Below, one piece after another: positions 1 through 7,189 of a stretch of 64,000 nucleotides of DNA; the stretch's first letter is position 1; every line of letters begins with the position of its first letter. Under the pieces are notes generated by a model. The model made no database searches. It had not been told where the DNA came from and was given only the letters and a program-made list of their open reading frames with translations. Source of the DNA: an uncultured Bacilli bacterium (GTDB taxonomy: Bacteria > Bacillota_I > Bacilli_A > RF39 > UBA660). Both the position numbers and the translations under genes were made by a program. The DNA is taken from contig CAKOOK010000001.1 of assembly GCA_934098515.1 (NCBI GenBank), positions 1 to 64,000 on the forward strand, given 5' to 3'.

Positions 1-87
1 AAACAGTTAAAATCTATTTTAGATAAACTTATTATCATATTAGTCCTTTTATTTATTTTAAAGATAGCATTTGCTATCTTTAGATAA
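1..87 (+). CDS. Small hydrophobic toxin-like peptide, copy 1 (5' end cut by window)
   Basis: The first base of the window is the start of codon 2 of a 29-residue peptide that is complete in copy 2 (360-449). The 87 bases present are identical to copy 2, including the stop at 85-87. The peptide has a short basic/polar head (KQLKSILDK), one hydrophobic membrane-spanning stretch and a final FR. This is the build of type I toxins such as Fst or TxpA, although I recognise no specific family. A convergent small RNA with its own promoter and terminator overlaps the 3' side. Function is inferred from size, hydrophobicity and the antisense arrangement. Confidence 0.6.
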   Translation, partial: KQLKSILDKLIIILVLLFILKIAFAIFR

Positions 88-173
88 AAAAAAGAAGCTA
101 TCAACATTACCTGTTAAGTAGCTTCAAAAGTAACACTGGAGAAGCCTAACTTTCAGGGGTTAGTGCTCTTCCT
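86..173 (-). ncRNA. Putative antisense antitoxin RNA, copy 1
   Basis: A minus-strand promoter (TTGTAT at 204-209, 18-base spacer, TATAAT at 180-185) would start an RNA near 173. It would end at a hairpin with arms GAAGCTA/TAGCTTC (94-125) followed by a run of eight T at 86-93. The RNA overlaps the 3' untranslated part of toxin copy 1, and its terminator abuts the toxin stop codon. Length is about 90 nt. The same elements recur in copy 2. No RNA data are available, so the ends are estimates. Confidence 0.55.
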
Positions 174-179
174 AAATTA

Positions 180-209
180 ATTATACTACAAAGTGCTTAT
201 ATTATACAA
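180..209 (-). promoter_or_regulatory. Promoter of antisense RNA copy 1
   Basis: On the minus strand, -35 TTGTAT and -10 TATAAT are separated by 18 bases. The same -10 and spacing recur in copy 2 (544-573). Confidence 0.5.
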
Positions 210-270
210 GTGCTTTTTTTCTTGGGAAATGCAGATTTTAAAAGTCTGCAAACCTGCATAAATAAAAGGC

Positions 271-299
271 TTGTATGAGTTTGATGTTTGTGATAATAT
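271..299 (+). promoter_or_regulatory. Promoter of toxin copy 2
   Basis: TTGTAT (271-276) and TAATAT (294-299) are 17 bases apart. A start near 306 gives a ~54-base leader before the ATG at 360. The leader contains CTCCC (329-333), able to pair with the ribosome binding site GGGAG (347-351). Confidence 0.45.
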
Positions 300-359
300 A
301 CCTTCTTGAAGAGTACTATGTTAGGCTTCTCCCCTCTTAAAAAGAAGGGAGTGATGCGT

Positions 360-449
360 ATGAAACAGTTAAAATCTATTTTAGATAAACTTATTATCAT
401 ATTAGTCCTTTTATTTATTTTAAAGATAGCATTTGCTATCTTTAGATAA
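360..449 (+). CDS. Small hydrophobic toxin-like peptide, copy 2
   Basis: This is a complete 29-codon reading frame with ATG at 360 and a strong ribosome site (AAGGGAG at 345-351). It starts MKQLKSILDK, continues with a ~16-residue aliphatic membrane span, and ends AFAIFR. It was missed by length-limited gene calling. Only one membrane-spanning helix fits, as in pore-forming or membrane-disrupting type I toxins (Fst, TxpA, BsrG). The leader has 13 bases (320-332) perfectly complementary to 502-514 in the 3' region, so a full-length transcript could fold end to end. A convergent antisense RNA covers the 3' side. Toxicity is inferred. Confidence 0.65.
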   Translation: MKQLKSILDKLIIILVLLFILKIAFAIFR

Positions 450-537
450 AAAAAGAAGCTATTAACATTACCTATTAAGTAGCTTCAAAAACAAACAAGT
501 TGGAGAAGCCTAACTTTTAGGGGTTAGTGCTCTTCCT
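447..537 (-). ncRNA. Putative antisense antitoxin RNA, copy 2
   Basis: The minus-strand promoter has -35 TTGAAT at 568-573 and -10 TATAAT at 544-549, with a start predicted near 537. The terminator hairpin GAAGCTA/TAGCTTC lies at 455-486 with a T-run at 447-454. The RNA overlaps the toxin 3' untranslated region, including the GGAGAAGCCTAAC segment (502-514) that could otherwise pair with the toxin leader. It may therefore act on toxin mRNA folding or decay. Confidence 0.55.
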
Positions 538-543
538 AAATTA

Positions 544-573
544 ATTATACTACAAAGTGTCTTTTTTATTCAA
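544..573 (-). promoter_or_regulatory. Promoter of antisense RNA copy 2
   Basis: TTGAAT and TATAAT on the minus strand with an 18-base spacer, the same geometry as copy 1. Confidence 0.5.
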
Positions 574-582
574 GTGCTTTTT

Positions 583-1461
583 TTAATCAATATTTACAAG
601 TTCATACTCTCTAGAACCAATGCCATGCTTCTCTGCTTCTTCTATAGTATGTAAGCCATTTCTGCTGTTTACTCTTTCCATAAAATGTTCTTTGCCTGGG
701 TCGTTTGAATTTTTTACTAAATTTATAGATGCTTCGTCAATTGCTACTGGATCTAAACTTGCAAGAATACCTATGTCTTTTAAGCAAGGGTCTTCAGCAA
801 CAGCGCAGCAATCACAGTCGACACTCATATTACATAAAACGTTAATATATATTATATTTCCATTAAAATAATTAACTACGCTTGATGCTGCATCTGCCAT
901 AGATTCTAGAAATAAATTTTGCTCTGCAGCATTATCCCATAATTCATATTGACTTTTAGTCTTACCTGCAGTGTGAATGTATGCTTTACCAGAGGAAGAT
1001 GCTACTCCAATTGATAACTGTTTAAGAGCTCCACCATATCCGCCCATTGGATGACCTTTAAAATGAGAGAGTACTAACATACTATCATAATTAGAAATAT
1101 TTTTACCTACGTAATTCTTTTTAATTACCTTACCATTAGGTATATCTAGTTCTAAATCGCCTTCTGCATCCATAATATCAACGTCAAAATATTTATTCCA
1201 TCCATGTTTTTCCATTAAAACTTGATGTTTTTCTGTTGTATTTCTTGCTCCATTATATGCTGTATTACACTCAACAACAGTTCCATTAACATGATGGATT
1301 ATTTCACGTACAAACTCTGGTCTCAAATAATTTTGATTACCTTCTTCTCCAGAGTGCAATTTAACAGCTACCTTGCCATTTAATTTTTTTCCTAATGCTT
1401 CATAAATTTTAACTAATCCACTAGGGCTTATTTCTTTTGTAAATAATACTTTTGACTTCAT
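583..1461 (-). CDS. DUF362 domain protein
   Basis: A 292-residue soluble protein matching the DUF362 family, which is of uncertain biochemical role and is often linked to iron-sulfur proteins. Family features seen include a central HFKGHPMGGYGGALK segment and, near residue 215, the cysteine cluster DCDCCAVAEDPC followed by GILASLDPVAIDEA. No separate ferredoxin domain is attached. It starts 4 bases after the propeller gene's stop, with an AGAAAGG ribosome site, so the two are probably co-transcribed. The function remains unknown. Confidence 0.8.
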   Translation of the reverse strand: MKSKVLFTKEISPSGLVKIYEALGKKLNGKVAVKLHSGEEGNQNYLRPEFVREIIHHVNGTVVECNTAYNGARNTTEKHQVLMEKHGWNKYFDVDIMDAEGDLELDIPNGKVIKKNYVGKNISNYDSMLVLSHFKGHPMGGYGGALKQLSIGVASSSGKAYIHTAGKTKSQYELWDNAAEQNLFLESMADAASSVVNYFNGNIIYINVLCNMSVDCDCCAVAEDPCLKDIGILASLDPVAIDEASINLVKNSNDPGKEHFMERVNSRNGLHTIEEAEKHGIGSREYELVNID

Positions 1462-1465
1462 AAAA

Positions 1466-2497
1466 TTACCTTTCTAACTTTTTAATTAATCTCTTAACTT
1501 TTTTAGGATCTTTATAATTCGTCTTATCTCTTACTAAGTTAGTAATATCTTTTCCATATGCAAGACCGATGCCACGCTCAGCGGTAACACCAACAGCGCC
1601 ATAATATAAGTAATATGTGTCATTTAAATAAATTATGGATGATCGATATATTCCACTATTATCCCAATTGAGTGTTCCTCTTTCTGGTTCTAGAATCTTA
1701 ATTGCATCCTTAAAATTAACCTCATCATCACTTATTGTATAGTATAAGTCCATTTTATTATGATTTTTCCACTTATCATATGCAACTACGATCATTTCAT
1801 AACCTTTATCTGTTTTAATAACATCTAAGTGCCATGTATCTAATTTTTCTGGATACTTAAAACTAATCTTATTTTTATCAGTCCACTTCATACCATCAGG
1901 GCTTTCTGCATACCTAATAGTATTATAAACATCTACATACCACATTTTATATGTATTATTTTCATAAATAATTGCTGGGCTAACATAATCTTTTTTGTGT
2001 CTATCTTTAGAATATAAAACTTTTTCTTTAGCGGTCCATGTTATTCCATCACTGGTTTCTCTTTTAAAGATTGTAACACTGCCAGCAACGTCATCAACAT
2101 AACGCCAATAACAAATTATTGTATCCTTATCTTTATTATACACTATATGAGCATCAGAATTATATCTTTTTTTCTTATATTTGTTTTTTACTTCGTCAAG
2201 GCTTATATTTTTTTTATTAGGAGCATACCAATTTATTAAGTCGTTTGATACTGCTATATGGGGATTTTCATATCCTGAATTACCGCCTGGATATGGAGTA
2301 TAACTCATCCAGTATTTGTACCCATTCCATTTTTTATTAAAGGTAATAACTTTTGGGTGATATGCTTCATTATCCCCATAAGAACTGATAATTTCTAGTT
2401 TGTATGTTCTTTTTTCACGATTAAAAATAAGACCATGCCCCAAAAATAAAATTAAAATAATAATTATAATCATGTAATACTTAATAAGCCTTTTCAT
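1466..2497 (-). CDS. Membrane-anchored five-bladed beta-propeller (glycosidase-clan-like) protein
   Basis: 343 residues. A single N-terminal membrane helix (about 7-24) leads into an extracytoplasmic domain with repeated strands of the type 'YKMWY...YAESPDGMKW' and 'YYLYYGAVGVTAERGIGLAYGKD'. These resemble the five-bladed propellers of the GH32/43/130 clans. I could not place catalytic residues, so an active glycosidase is not claimed. It is the first gene of a probable two-gene unit with the DUF362 gene downstream. Confidence 0.6.
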   Translation of the reverse strand: MKRLIKYYMIIIIILILFLGHGLIFNREKRTYKLEIISSYGDNEAYHPKVITFNKKWNGYKYWMSYTPYPGGNSGYENPHIAVSNDLINWYAPNKKNISLDEVKNKYKKKRYNSDAHIVYNKDKDTIICYWRYVDDVAGSVTIFKRETSDGITWTAKEKVLYSKDRHKKDYVSPAIIYENNTYKMWYVDVYNTIRYAESPDGMKWTDKNKISFKYPEKLDTWHLDVIKTDKGYEMIVVAYDKWKNHNKMDLYYTISDDEVNFKDAIKILEPERGTLNWDNSGIYRSSIIYLNDTYYLYYGAVGVTAERGIGLAYGKDITNLVRDKTNYKDPKKVKRLIKKLER

Positions 2498-2576
2498 TTT
2501 ATCACCATGTTTTTTCTTCGCCTAAGATTATAGCACACAAAGTATTAAAACTAAAGCACTTATTAGTTTACTTTAT

Positions 2577-2600
2577 AAAAAAAGCACCTTAAAAGGGCTT
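2577..2600 (-). terminator. Terminator after tRNA-Arg
   Basis: On the minus strand, an imperfect hairpin (AAGC/GCTT arms with GG/CC inside) is followed by seven T. It lies just 3' of the tRNA. Confidence 0.5.
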
Positions 2601-2614
2601 CTTAATCACAATAA

Positions 2615-2691
2615 TGGCGTCCCTGGGCAGATTCGAACTGCCGACCTATCGCTTAGGAGGCGATTGCACTATCCTACTGTGCTACAAGGAC
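2615..2691 (-). tRNA. tRNA-Arg (CCU anticodon)
   Basis: A full cloverleaf reads on the minus strand. The acceptor is GTCCTTG with CAGGGAC (one G-U pair) and discriminator G, and the 3' CCA is encoded. The D arm is GCAC..GTGC, the anticodon stem ATCGC/GCGAT holds loop CTCCTAA, and the T arm is GGCAG TTCGAAT CTGCC. The loop gives anticodon CCT, reading AGG. Confidence 0.95.
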
Positions 2692-2739
2692 ACAATAGAA
2701 TTATACCACACTAAACATAAAAAAAATAGGAATTTCTTC

Positions 2740-3198
2740 CTATTTATCAGTAGAGCCAAATCCACCAGTTCTCTTGCCAGTCGCATTATCATTATCAGTA
2801 ACTAAATACTTTTGGAAAATAACTTGACCTATTACATCACCCTTTTTAATAACAACGTCTTCATTAAAGAAGTTATAATATGCAAACATAAAGTGGCCAT
2901 CGTTATCAGGGTTACCATAATAATCACTATCAATAATGCCAATACTATTTGCCATTACAAGTCCTCTTTTAATTGGATTAGAACTTCTGTTAGCAAGCAT
3001 AAACCATTCATCGCTCTGACAGTATGCTTTTAGTCCAGTAGGAATAAGTGTTGGTTTATCTCCTAATTTAAATGGGTGAATGATAACTTCTTCTGCTGCT
3101 TCTACATCATATCCAGCAGAGTTTGCAGTTTTTCTAATTGGCATGTGAATGTCCTTGTTTTCCCAACCTTTAGCAACTTCAAATCCTCTTAATTTCAT
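2740..3198 (-). CDS. dut: dUTP diphosphatase
   Basis: 152 residues, matching trimeric dUTPase (dUTP to dUMP plus pyrophosphate, keeping uracil out of DNA). Family motifs appear in order: SAGYDVEA (1), NRSSNPIKRG (2), GIIDSDYYG (3, with the catalytic Asp region), GQVIFQKY (4) and the C-terminal RTGGFGST (5, nucleotide-closing loop). Its ATG overlaps the nrdG stop (ATGA). It therefore sits third in an nrdD-nrdG-dut operon devoted to DNA precursor supply under anaerobic conditions. There are no phage genes around it, so it is probably a housekeeping copy. Confidence 0.9.
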   Translation of the reverse strand: MKLRGFEVAKGWENKDIHMPIRKTANSAGYDVEAAEEVIIHPFKLGDKPTLIPTGLKAYCQSDEWFMLANRSSNPIKRGLVMANSIGIIDSDYYGNPDNDGHFMFAYYNFFNEDVVIKKGDVIGQVIFQKYLVTDNDNATGKRTGGFGSTDK

Positions 3199-3695
3199 AA
3201 ATTATTCTCCTCTACTACTTTACCTTTTTTCATTGTCTTTTTAACATTAATAACTCTTTGATTACTAGAACCTGAGTACAAAAGTTTTGGGTTTTTGTTA
3301 TCTTCTTCAAACTGACCATCAACAATAAAATCAGCGTATTTAGTTATTTCTTTATCCATAACATAGTCTTCAAAGTTAAAACCGGTCCATATCCAAATAC
3401 TTTTGTCTGGATACTTTTCTTTGAATGCTTTTGCTAATTTTGTGCTAGCTTCAATGTTTTTATTATGAAGTGGCTCACCCCCTAAAATAGATAAGCCAGC
3501 TATATAACTATTATTGCAAAGATTTAATATTTCATTTATTGTATCGTCAGTAAACTCTTTGCCTCCATTAAAGTCATGTGTTTCTGGATTAAAACAGTTC
3601 TTACAATTAAATGTGCATCCTTGCATAAATACTGATACTCTAACTCCAGGACCATTAGAGATATCCATCTTTCTAATTTTATTATATCTTGCCAT
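3195..3695 (-). CDS. nrdG: Anaerobic ribonucleotide reductase activating protein
   Basis: 166-residue radical SAM enzyme that makes the glycyl radical on NrdD using S-adenosylmethionine and a [4Fe-4S] cluster. The cluster motif CTFNCKNC (CxxxCxxC) is near residues 27-34. SILGGEPL further on is the family GGEP SAM-binding motif. Its start codon overlaps the nrdD stop (TAATG) and its TGA stop overlaps the dut ATG, indicating tight translational coupling. The TGA stop is also evidence for the standard code. Confidence 0.95.
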   Translation of the reverse strand: MARYNKIRKMDISNGPGVRVSVFMQGCTFNCKNCFNPETHDFNGGKEFTDDTINEILNLCNNSYIAGLSILGGEPLHNKNIEASTKLAKAFKEKYPDKSIWIWTGFNFEDYVMDKEITKYADFIVDGQFEEDNKNPKLLYSGSSNQRVINVKKTMKKGKVVEENNL

Positions 3696-5848
3696 TATGC
3701 ATCCTTATTATCTAAATGTAAGACTCTTTCTTTAATTTCTTGAGTTCTACCTTTATTCCAGAACTTAGTACCAATATAACCACATGTTCTTCTTGCAACG
3801 TTTAGGGTGTCATGGTCTTTATTTCCACAGTTAGGACAATACCATTCTAAATCATCATTAATTAAGATCTCACCATCAAATCCACATTTTTGACAATAAT
3901 CACTTTTTGTATTTAATTCTGCATACATAATATTATCATAAATAAACTTAATAACTTCAATTACTGCTGGGATGTTATTTTGCAAGTTAGGAGTTTCAAT
4001 GTAAGAGATTGCTCCACCAGGAGATAATTTTTGGAATTCACTTTCAAGTGATAACTTAGTAAATGCATCTATTTCTTCAAATACTGGTACATGGTATGAG
4101 TTAGTAATATAATTACGGTCCGTGATACCTTTGATTATTCCAAAGCGTTCTCTTAAACATTTAGCAAATTTATATGTAGTGCTTTCAATAGGTGTTCCAT
4201 AAACACTGTAATCCATGTTTTCGGCTTCTTTCCACTCTTTGCATTTATCATTTAATTTTTGCATAACTTCTAAAGCAAACTCTTTACCTTTACCGTTATC
4301 AGTATGAGAGTGTCCGGTCATAAATTTAACACATTCATATAAGCCAGCATAACCTAAGCTAATTGTAGAGTATCCTCCATGTAATAACTCATGAATACTT
4401 TCGCCTTTTTCTAATCTAGCAAGGGCACCATGTTGCCATAATATTGGGGCTACATCACTCGTTGCTTTAGCTAAACGTTTATGTCTAATTTGAAGTGCTC
4501 TATGACAAAGTTCTAATCTTTCATCAAATATCTTCCAGAATAGTTCTTCATCTTTATCTGCTGATAGCGCTACATCAACAAGGTTTATTGTAACAACACC
4601 TTGATTAAATCTACCATAATACTTAGGTTTACCATCTTTATCAACATATGGAGTTAAGAAACTTCTGCAGCCCATACATGGATAACATTGCCCGTTACCA
4701 TTTTTATCAATTTTAAGCTTCTTCATCATCTTTTCTGAGATATAGTCCGGAACCATTCTCTTAGCAGTACATTTAGCAGCAAGTTCAGTTAAGTAGTAAT
4801 ACTTACTGTTTTCATGGATGTTATCTTCTTCTAATACGTATAGAAGTTTTGGAAATGCTGGAGTAATATATACGCCTTTTTCATTTTTCATTCCTTCAAT
4901 TCTTTGATTTAAGAATTCTTCGATAATCATTGCAAGTTCTTCTTTATATTCTTCAGTTTCACCTAGATACATGCAAACACTTAAAAATGGTGCTTGACCG
5001 TTAGTTGTCGTCATTGAGTTAACTTGGTATTGGAATGTTTGAACACCTGCGGTAATCTCTGTCTTTAAATCTTCTTTAGCAAACTTTTCACAATCTTCTT
5101 TAGATAGTTTTCTATTTTTATATATTTTTAAATAACGGTTGTAACTATCTCTAACAAATGGAGCTAGATGAGTAAGTGTTATAGTGCATCCACCGTACTG
5201 GCTTGATGATACCGCGGTAATAATCTGAGTGGCAATTGTAACTGCTGTTAAAAATTTATGTGGTTTTTCAATCATTACACCATTAATGTTAGTTCCATTT
5301 TGAAGCATATCCTCTAAATTAATTAAATCACAATTATGAAGTGCATTTTGAGCAAAATAGTCGGCGTCATGGAAATGGATAATTCCTTGGTCATGGGCTT
5401 CAACTATTTCTTCTGGTAATAAGAATCTTCTTGTAATATCAGTGCTTGTTATACCTGCTAGATAATCTCTTTGAGTAGTAACTATCTTGGCATTCTTATT
5501 TGAGTTTTCTGTATTCCAGTACTCATTTTCTCCATCAATAAGTTCCTTAATTGCTAAATCTGTAGTATTACTTCTTCTTACAAGTTCTCTTGTATATCGA
5601 TATGTAATATATTTCTTAGCAAGTTGATATTTACCAATACTCATAAGTTTCATTTCAATAATATCTTGAATATCTTCAACTAAGATTCTTTTCTTACCTA
5701 AAGATTCAATATACTTGATAATATTTCTTATCTGGGTATTACTTGCTTGCTCGCTTTCTTCGACTTCTTTGTTAGCTTTTAAAATAGCTTGTTCAATTTT
5801 TTCTGGACAATAGTCTACCATATGTCCATCTCTTTTAATTACTTTCAT
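3695..5848 (-). CDS. nrdD: Anaerobic (class III) ribonucleoside-triphosphate reductase
   Basis: 717 residues, the usual length for the family. It reduces ribonucleoside triphosphates to deoxy forms without oxygen. The N-terminal ~90 residues are an ATP-cone allosteric domain (KVIKRDGHMVDYCPEKIEQAI). The C-terminal end carries a zinc site (CQKC ... CPNC) and the glycyl-radical motif RRTCGYIGTKFWNKG. It is the first gene of nrdD-nrdG-dut. Upstream is a perfect 18-base palindrome (5905-5922) centred about 42 bases before the predicted transcription start, next to a divergent Crp/Fnr gene. Confidence 0.97.
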   Translation of the reverse strand: MKVIKRDGHMVDYCPEKIEQAILKANKEVEESEQASNTQIRNIIKYIESLGKKRILVEDIQDIIEMKLMSIGKYQLAKKYITYRYTRELVRRSNTTDLAIKELIDGENEYWNTENSNKNAKIVTTQRDYLAGITSTDITRRFLLPEEIVEAHDQGIIHFHDADYFAQNALHNCDLINLEDMLQNGTNINGVMIEKPHKFLTAVTIATQIITAVSSSQYGGCTITLTHLAPFVRDSYNRYLKIYKNRKLSKEDCEKFAKEDLKTEITAGVQTFQYQVNSMTTTNGQAPFLSVCMYLGETEEYKEELAMIIEEFLNQRIEGMKNEKGVYITPAFPKLLYVLEEDNIHENSKYYYLTELAAKCTAKRMVPDYISEKMMKKLKIDKNGNGQCYPCMGCRSFLTPYVDKDGKPKYYGRFNQGVVTINLVDVALSADKDEELFWKIFDERLELCHRALQIRHKRLAKATSDVAPILWQHGALARLEKGESIHELLHGGYSTISLGYAGLYECVKFMTGHSHTDNGKGKEFALEVMQKLNDKCKEWKEAENMDYSVYGTPIESTTYKFAKCLRERFGIIKGITDRNYITNSYHVPVFEEIDAFTKLSLESEFQKLSPGGAISYIETPNLQNNIPAVIEVIKFIYDNIMYAELNTKSDYCQKCGFDGEILINDDLEWYCPNCGNKDHDTLNVARRTCGYIGTKFWNKGRTQEIKERVLHLDNKDA

Positions 5849-5877
5849 TTTACTTCCTCCCTATATTTAACAATTTC

Positions 5878-5906
5878 ATTATAACGTCTTATTACTAAAT
5901 AGTATT
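5878..5906 (-). promoter_or_regulatory. nrdD promoter with poor -35
   Basis: The minus-strand -10 TATAAT is at 5878-5883. Seventeen bases upstream the -35 position reads AATACT, far from TTGACA. A weak -35 next to a palindrome centred near -42 fits an activator-dependent (class II) promoter. Confidence 0.5.
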
Positions 5907-5922
5907 GTTGCAATTGCAACAA
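5905..5922. promoter_or_regulatory. Palindromic operator between nrdD and Crp/Fnr gene
   Basis: The sequence TTGTTGCAATTGCAACAA is a perfect 18-base inverted repeat. It lies in the 100-base divergent intergenic region and is the natural candidate site for the adjacent Crp/Fnr-type regulator. It could activate nrdD and, by overlapping its own -35 (TTGCAA, 5915-5920), control the regulator. Confidence 0.6.
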
Positions 5923-5959
5923 ATTTGAAATAATGATAAAATTATTTTAGGTGGTCAAA

Positions 5960-6601
5960 ATGAATGATCTTTTTAAAAATATTCACCCCAGTAAACAAGG
6001 CTTTTTGTTAAAAATGTTAGAAGCAAATACTTTACACTTTAATGTAAATGAACTTATTTTAAGTAAAATAAAAATTGATGATTTTATTGCCATCATTACT
6101 GAAGGAGAGGCTAATCTAATAAAGACAGACAGTAACGGAAACAAACTAATAATTGAAGAACTTAGTGAAGGTAATATTTTTGGTACTAATATTTCAAATT
6201 TAAATAATAAGGAATATGAAATTGAATCAAAGACTGATGTAACAATAATATTTATGGAAATGCATTTTATACTAAATCCTAAGAATACTTCATCACAAAT
6301 ATATTCCCAGTTTCTAATAAATCTTTTAGAGCTTTTAAATAAAAAATATACTGAAGCTAGTCAAAGATTAGATATTCTAACTAATAAAACAATTAGAAAT
6401 AAACTTTTGGAATATTTTAAAAATTCTTATCAAGAGACTAATGCTAGGGTTCTTTATTTAAAATCAAGTTTTACTGCCTTAGCAGATTATCTTGCGGTAG
6501 ATCGAAGTGCTATGACAAGGGAACTTAAGAATTTAAAGGATGAAGGTCTTATTGAAATTAAAAATAAGAAAATTAAACTATTGTATTTTCCGCTTGACTA
6601 G
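5960..6601 (+). CDS. Crp/Fnr family transcription regulator
   Basis: 213 residues from the ATG at 5960. The TAGGTGG ribosome site (5948-5954) is correctly spaced for this start, whereas the upstream GTG (5951) lies inside it. The N-terminal half is a cyclic-nucleotide-type beta-roll (GEANLIKTDSNGNKLIIEELSEGNIFG). After a long dimer helix comes a winged helix (FTALADYLAVDRSAMTRELK, then wing). There is not a single cysteine, so it cannot carry an Fnr iron-sulfur cluster and must sense something else or rely on redox-free signals. It is divergent from nrdD, which suggests control of anaerobic nucleotide reduction. Confidence 0.85.
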   Translation: MNDLFKNIHPSKQGFLLKMLEANTLHFNVNELILSKIKIDDFIAIITEGEANLIKTDSNGNKLIIEELSEGNIFGTNISNLNNKEYEIESKTDVTIIFMEMHFILNPKNTSSQIYSQFLINLLELLNKKYTEASQRLDILTNKTIRNKLLEYFKNSYQETNARVLYLKSSFTALADYLAVDRSAMTRELKNLKDEGLIEIKNKKIKLLYFPLD

Positions 6602-6610
6602 TGTTATAAT
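6581..6610 (+). promoter_or_regulatory. Promoter of tRNA-Leu/tRNA-Gln
   Basis: TTGTAT (6581-6586), 18-base spacer, TATAAT (6605-6610). It is embedded in the last codons of the regulator gene and would start transcription about 5 bases before the first tRNA. Confidence 0.55.
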
Positions 6611-6621
6611 TGACATGTACT

Positions 6622-6707
6622 GCTCGTATGGCGGAATTGGTAGACGCGATAGACTCAAAATCTATTTCCCACAAGGAGTATCGGTTCGACTCCGATTACG
6701 AGCACCA
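6622..6707 (+). tRNA. tRNA-Leu (CAA anticodon)
   Basis: Class II tRNA with a variable arm (TTCCCACAAGGAGTA region). The acceptor GCTCGTA pairs with TACGAGC and CCA is encoded. The anticodon stem ATAGA/TCTAT encloses CTCAAAA, giving CAA for UUG codons. Confidence 0.95.
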
Positions 6708-6708
6708 G

Positions 6709-6784
6709 TGCCCAGTAGCCAAGCGGTAAGGCATTAGGCTCTGACCCTAACATTTCATAGGTTCGAATCCTATCTGGGCAGCCA
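6709..6784 (+). tRNA. tRNA-Gln (CUG anticodon)
   Basis: The acceptor TGCCCAG pairs with CTGGGCA and CCA is encoded. Anticodon stem TTAGG/CCTAA encloses CTCTGAC, giving CTG. One base separates it from tRNA-Leu, so the two are processed from one transcript. Confidence 0.93.
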
Positions 6785-6794
6785 TAAAAAAAAT

Positions 6795-6820
6795 AACAGA
6801 CATCTTCGTCTGTTTTTTTA
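6795..6820. terminator. Bidirectional terminator between tRNA-Gln and downstream convergent operon
   Basis: Hairpin ACAGAC-atcttc-GTCTGT (6796-6813) with a run of T to 6819 on the plus strand and an A/T run on the other side. It can end both the tRNA transcript and the minus-strand scp operon. Confidence 0.8.
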
Positions 6821-7189
6821 TTGTAATACATCTTGATAATAAAACTTTAATACGTATATAGCTTCTTGTGCATAAAGCATATCTTCTTCACTTAAACCCT
6901 TACTAGTAATAAGACTATCAAGTTCACTATAATATTCTAATTTACTTCTATAATGCATCTCAACACCAGGCTTAAACATTCCCGTATAACCCTCACTTTT
7001 AACATAAGGTGTAGGTAAATCATTAAAAGTCTTTCTCAAATAGTCATTGGCACTATAAACATAAGTTTTAACTACATCCTTAAATGCATGATATATCTTT
7101 TCACACTCTTCCTTATTTAAAGCACTATTTAAACTAGCATTATACTTATCTAAATCAGCCTTAAACTCCCTTATATCCTTATTAATCAT
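6818..7189 (-). CDS. Hypothetical protein downstream of scpB
   Basis: 123 residues from the ATG at 7187-7189. A perfect AGGAGG site sits 6 bases upstream, so the longer frame to 7231 is less likely. The protein is soluble, mostly helical and acidic/basic mixed, with no signal peptide or cysteines. I do not recognise the family. The start overlaps the last codons of scpB (stop 7182-7184), so it is translationally coupled to the chromosome-segregation genes. A connected role is possible but unproven. Confidence 0.7.
   Translation of the reverse strand: MINKDIREFKADLDKYNASLNSALNKEECEKIYHAFKDVVKTYVYSANDYLRKTFNDLPTPYVKSEGYTGMFKPGVEMHYRSKLEYYSELDSLITSKGLSEEDMLYAQEAIYVLKFYYQDVLQ

Larger units (their letters stand above)
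1..220. repeat. Tandem direct repeat, unit 1 of type I toxin-antitoxin module
   Basis: This stretch is repeated nearly base for base at 363-583. The toxin codons are identical, while the downstream spacer differs at scattered positions. A plus-strand inverted repeat (GCAGA/TCTGC, 231-249) lies between the units. The repeat marks a tandem duplication of the whole toxin/antisense cassette. Confidence 0.85.
363..583. repeat. Tandem direct repeat, unit 2 of type I toxin-antitoxin module
   Basis: Second unit of the repeat at 1-220. It carries the whole toxin frame, the antisense terminator, the antisense promoter and the trailing AAGTGCTTTTTTT motif. Confidence 0.85.

Noticed and set aside
197..400. 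67-residue minus-strand frame across the toxin leader
   Set aside because: It runs antisense through the toxin promoter and leader, has no good ribosome site, and is explained by the repeat structure.
1..583. CRISPR-like repeat
   Set aside because: There are only two long repeat units containing a gene and an antisense gene, with no short regularly spaced repeats.
2614..2805. Open frame on the plus strand starting MASLGRFELP
   Set aside because: It is the reverse of the tRNA-Arg gene; this peptide is a well-known false product of tRNA loci.
2740..3198. dUTPase as a prophage marker
   Set aside because: It is coupled to nrdG/nrdD and no phage structural, integrase or packaging genes are nearby.
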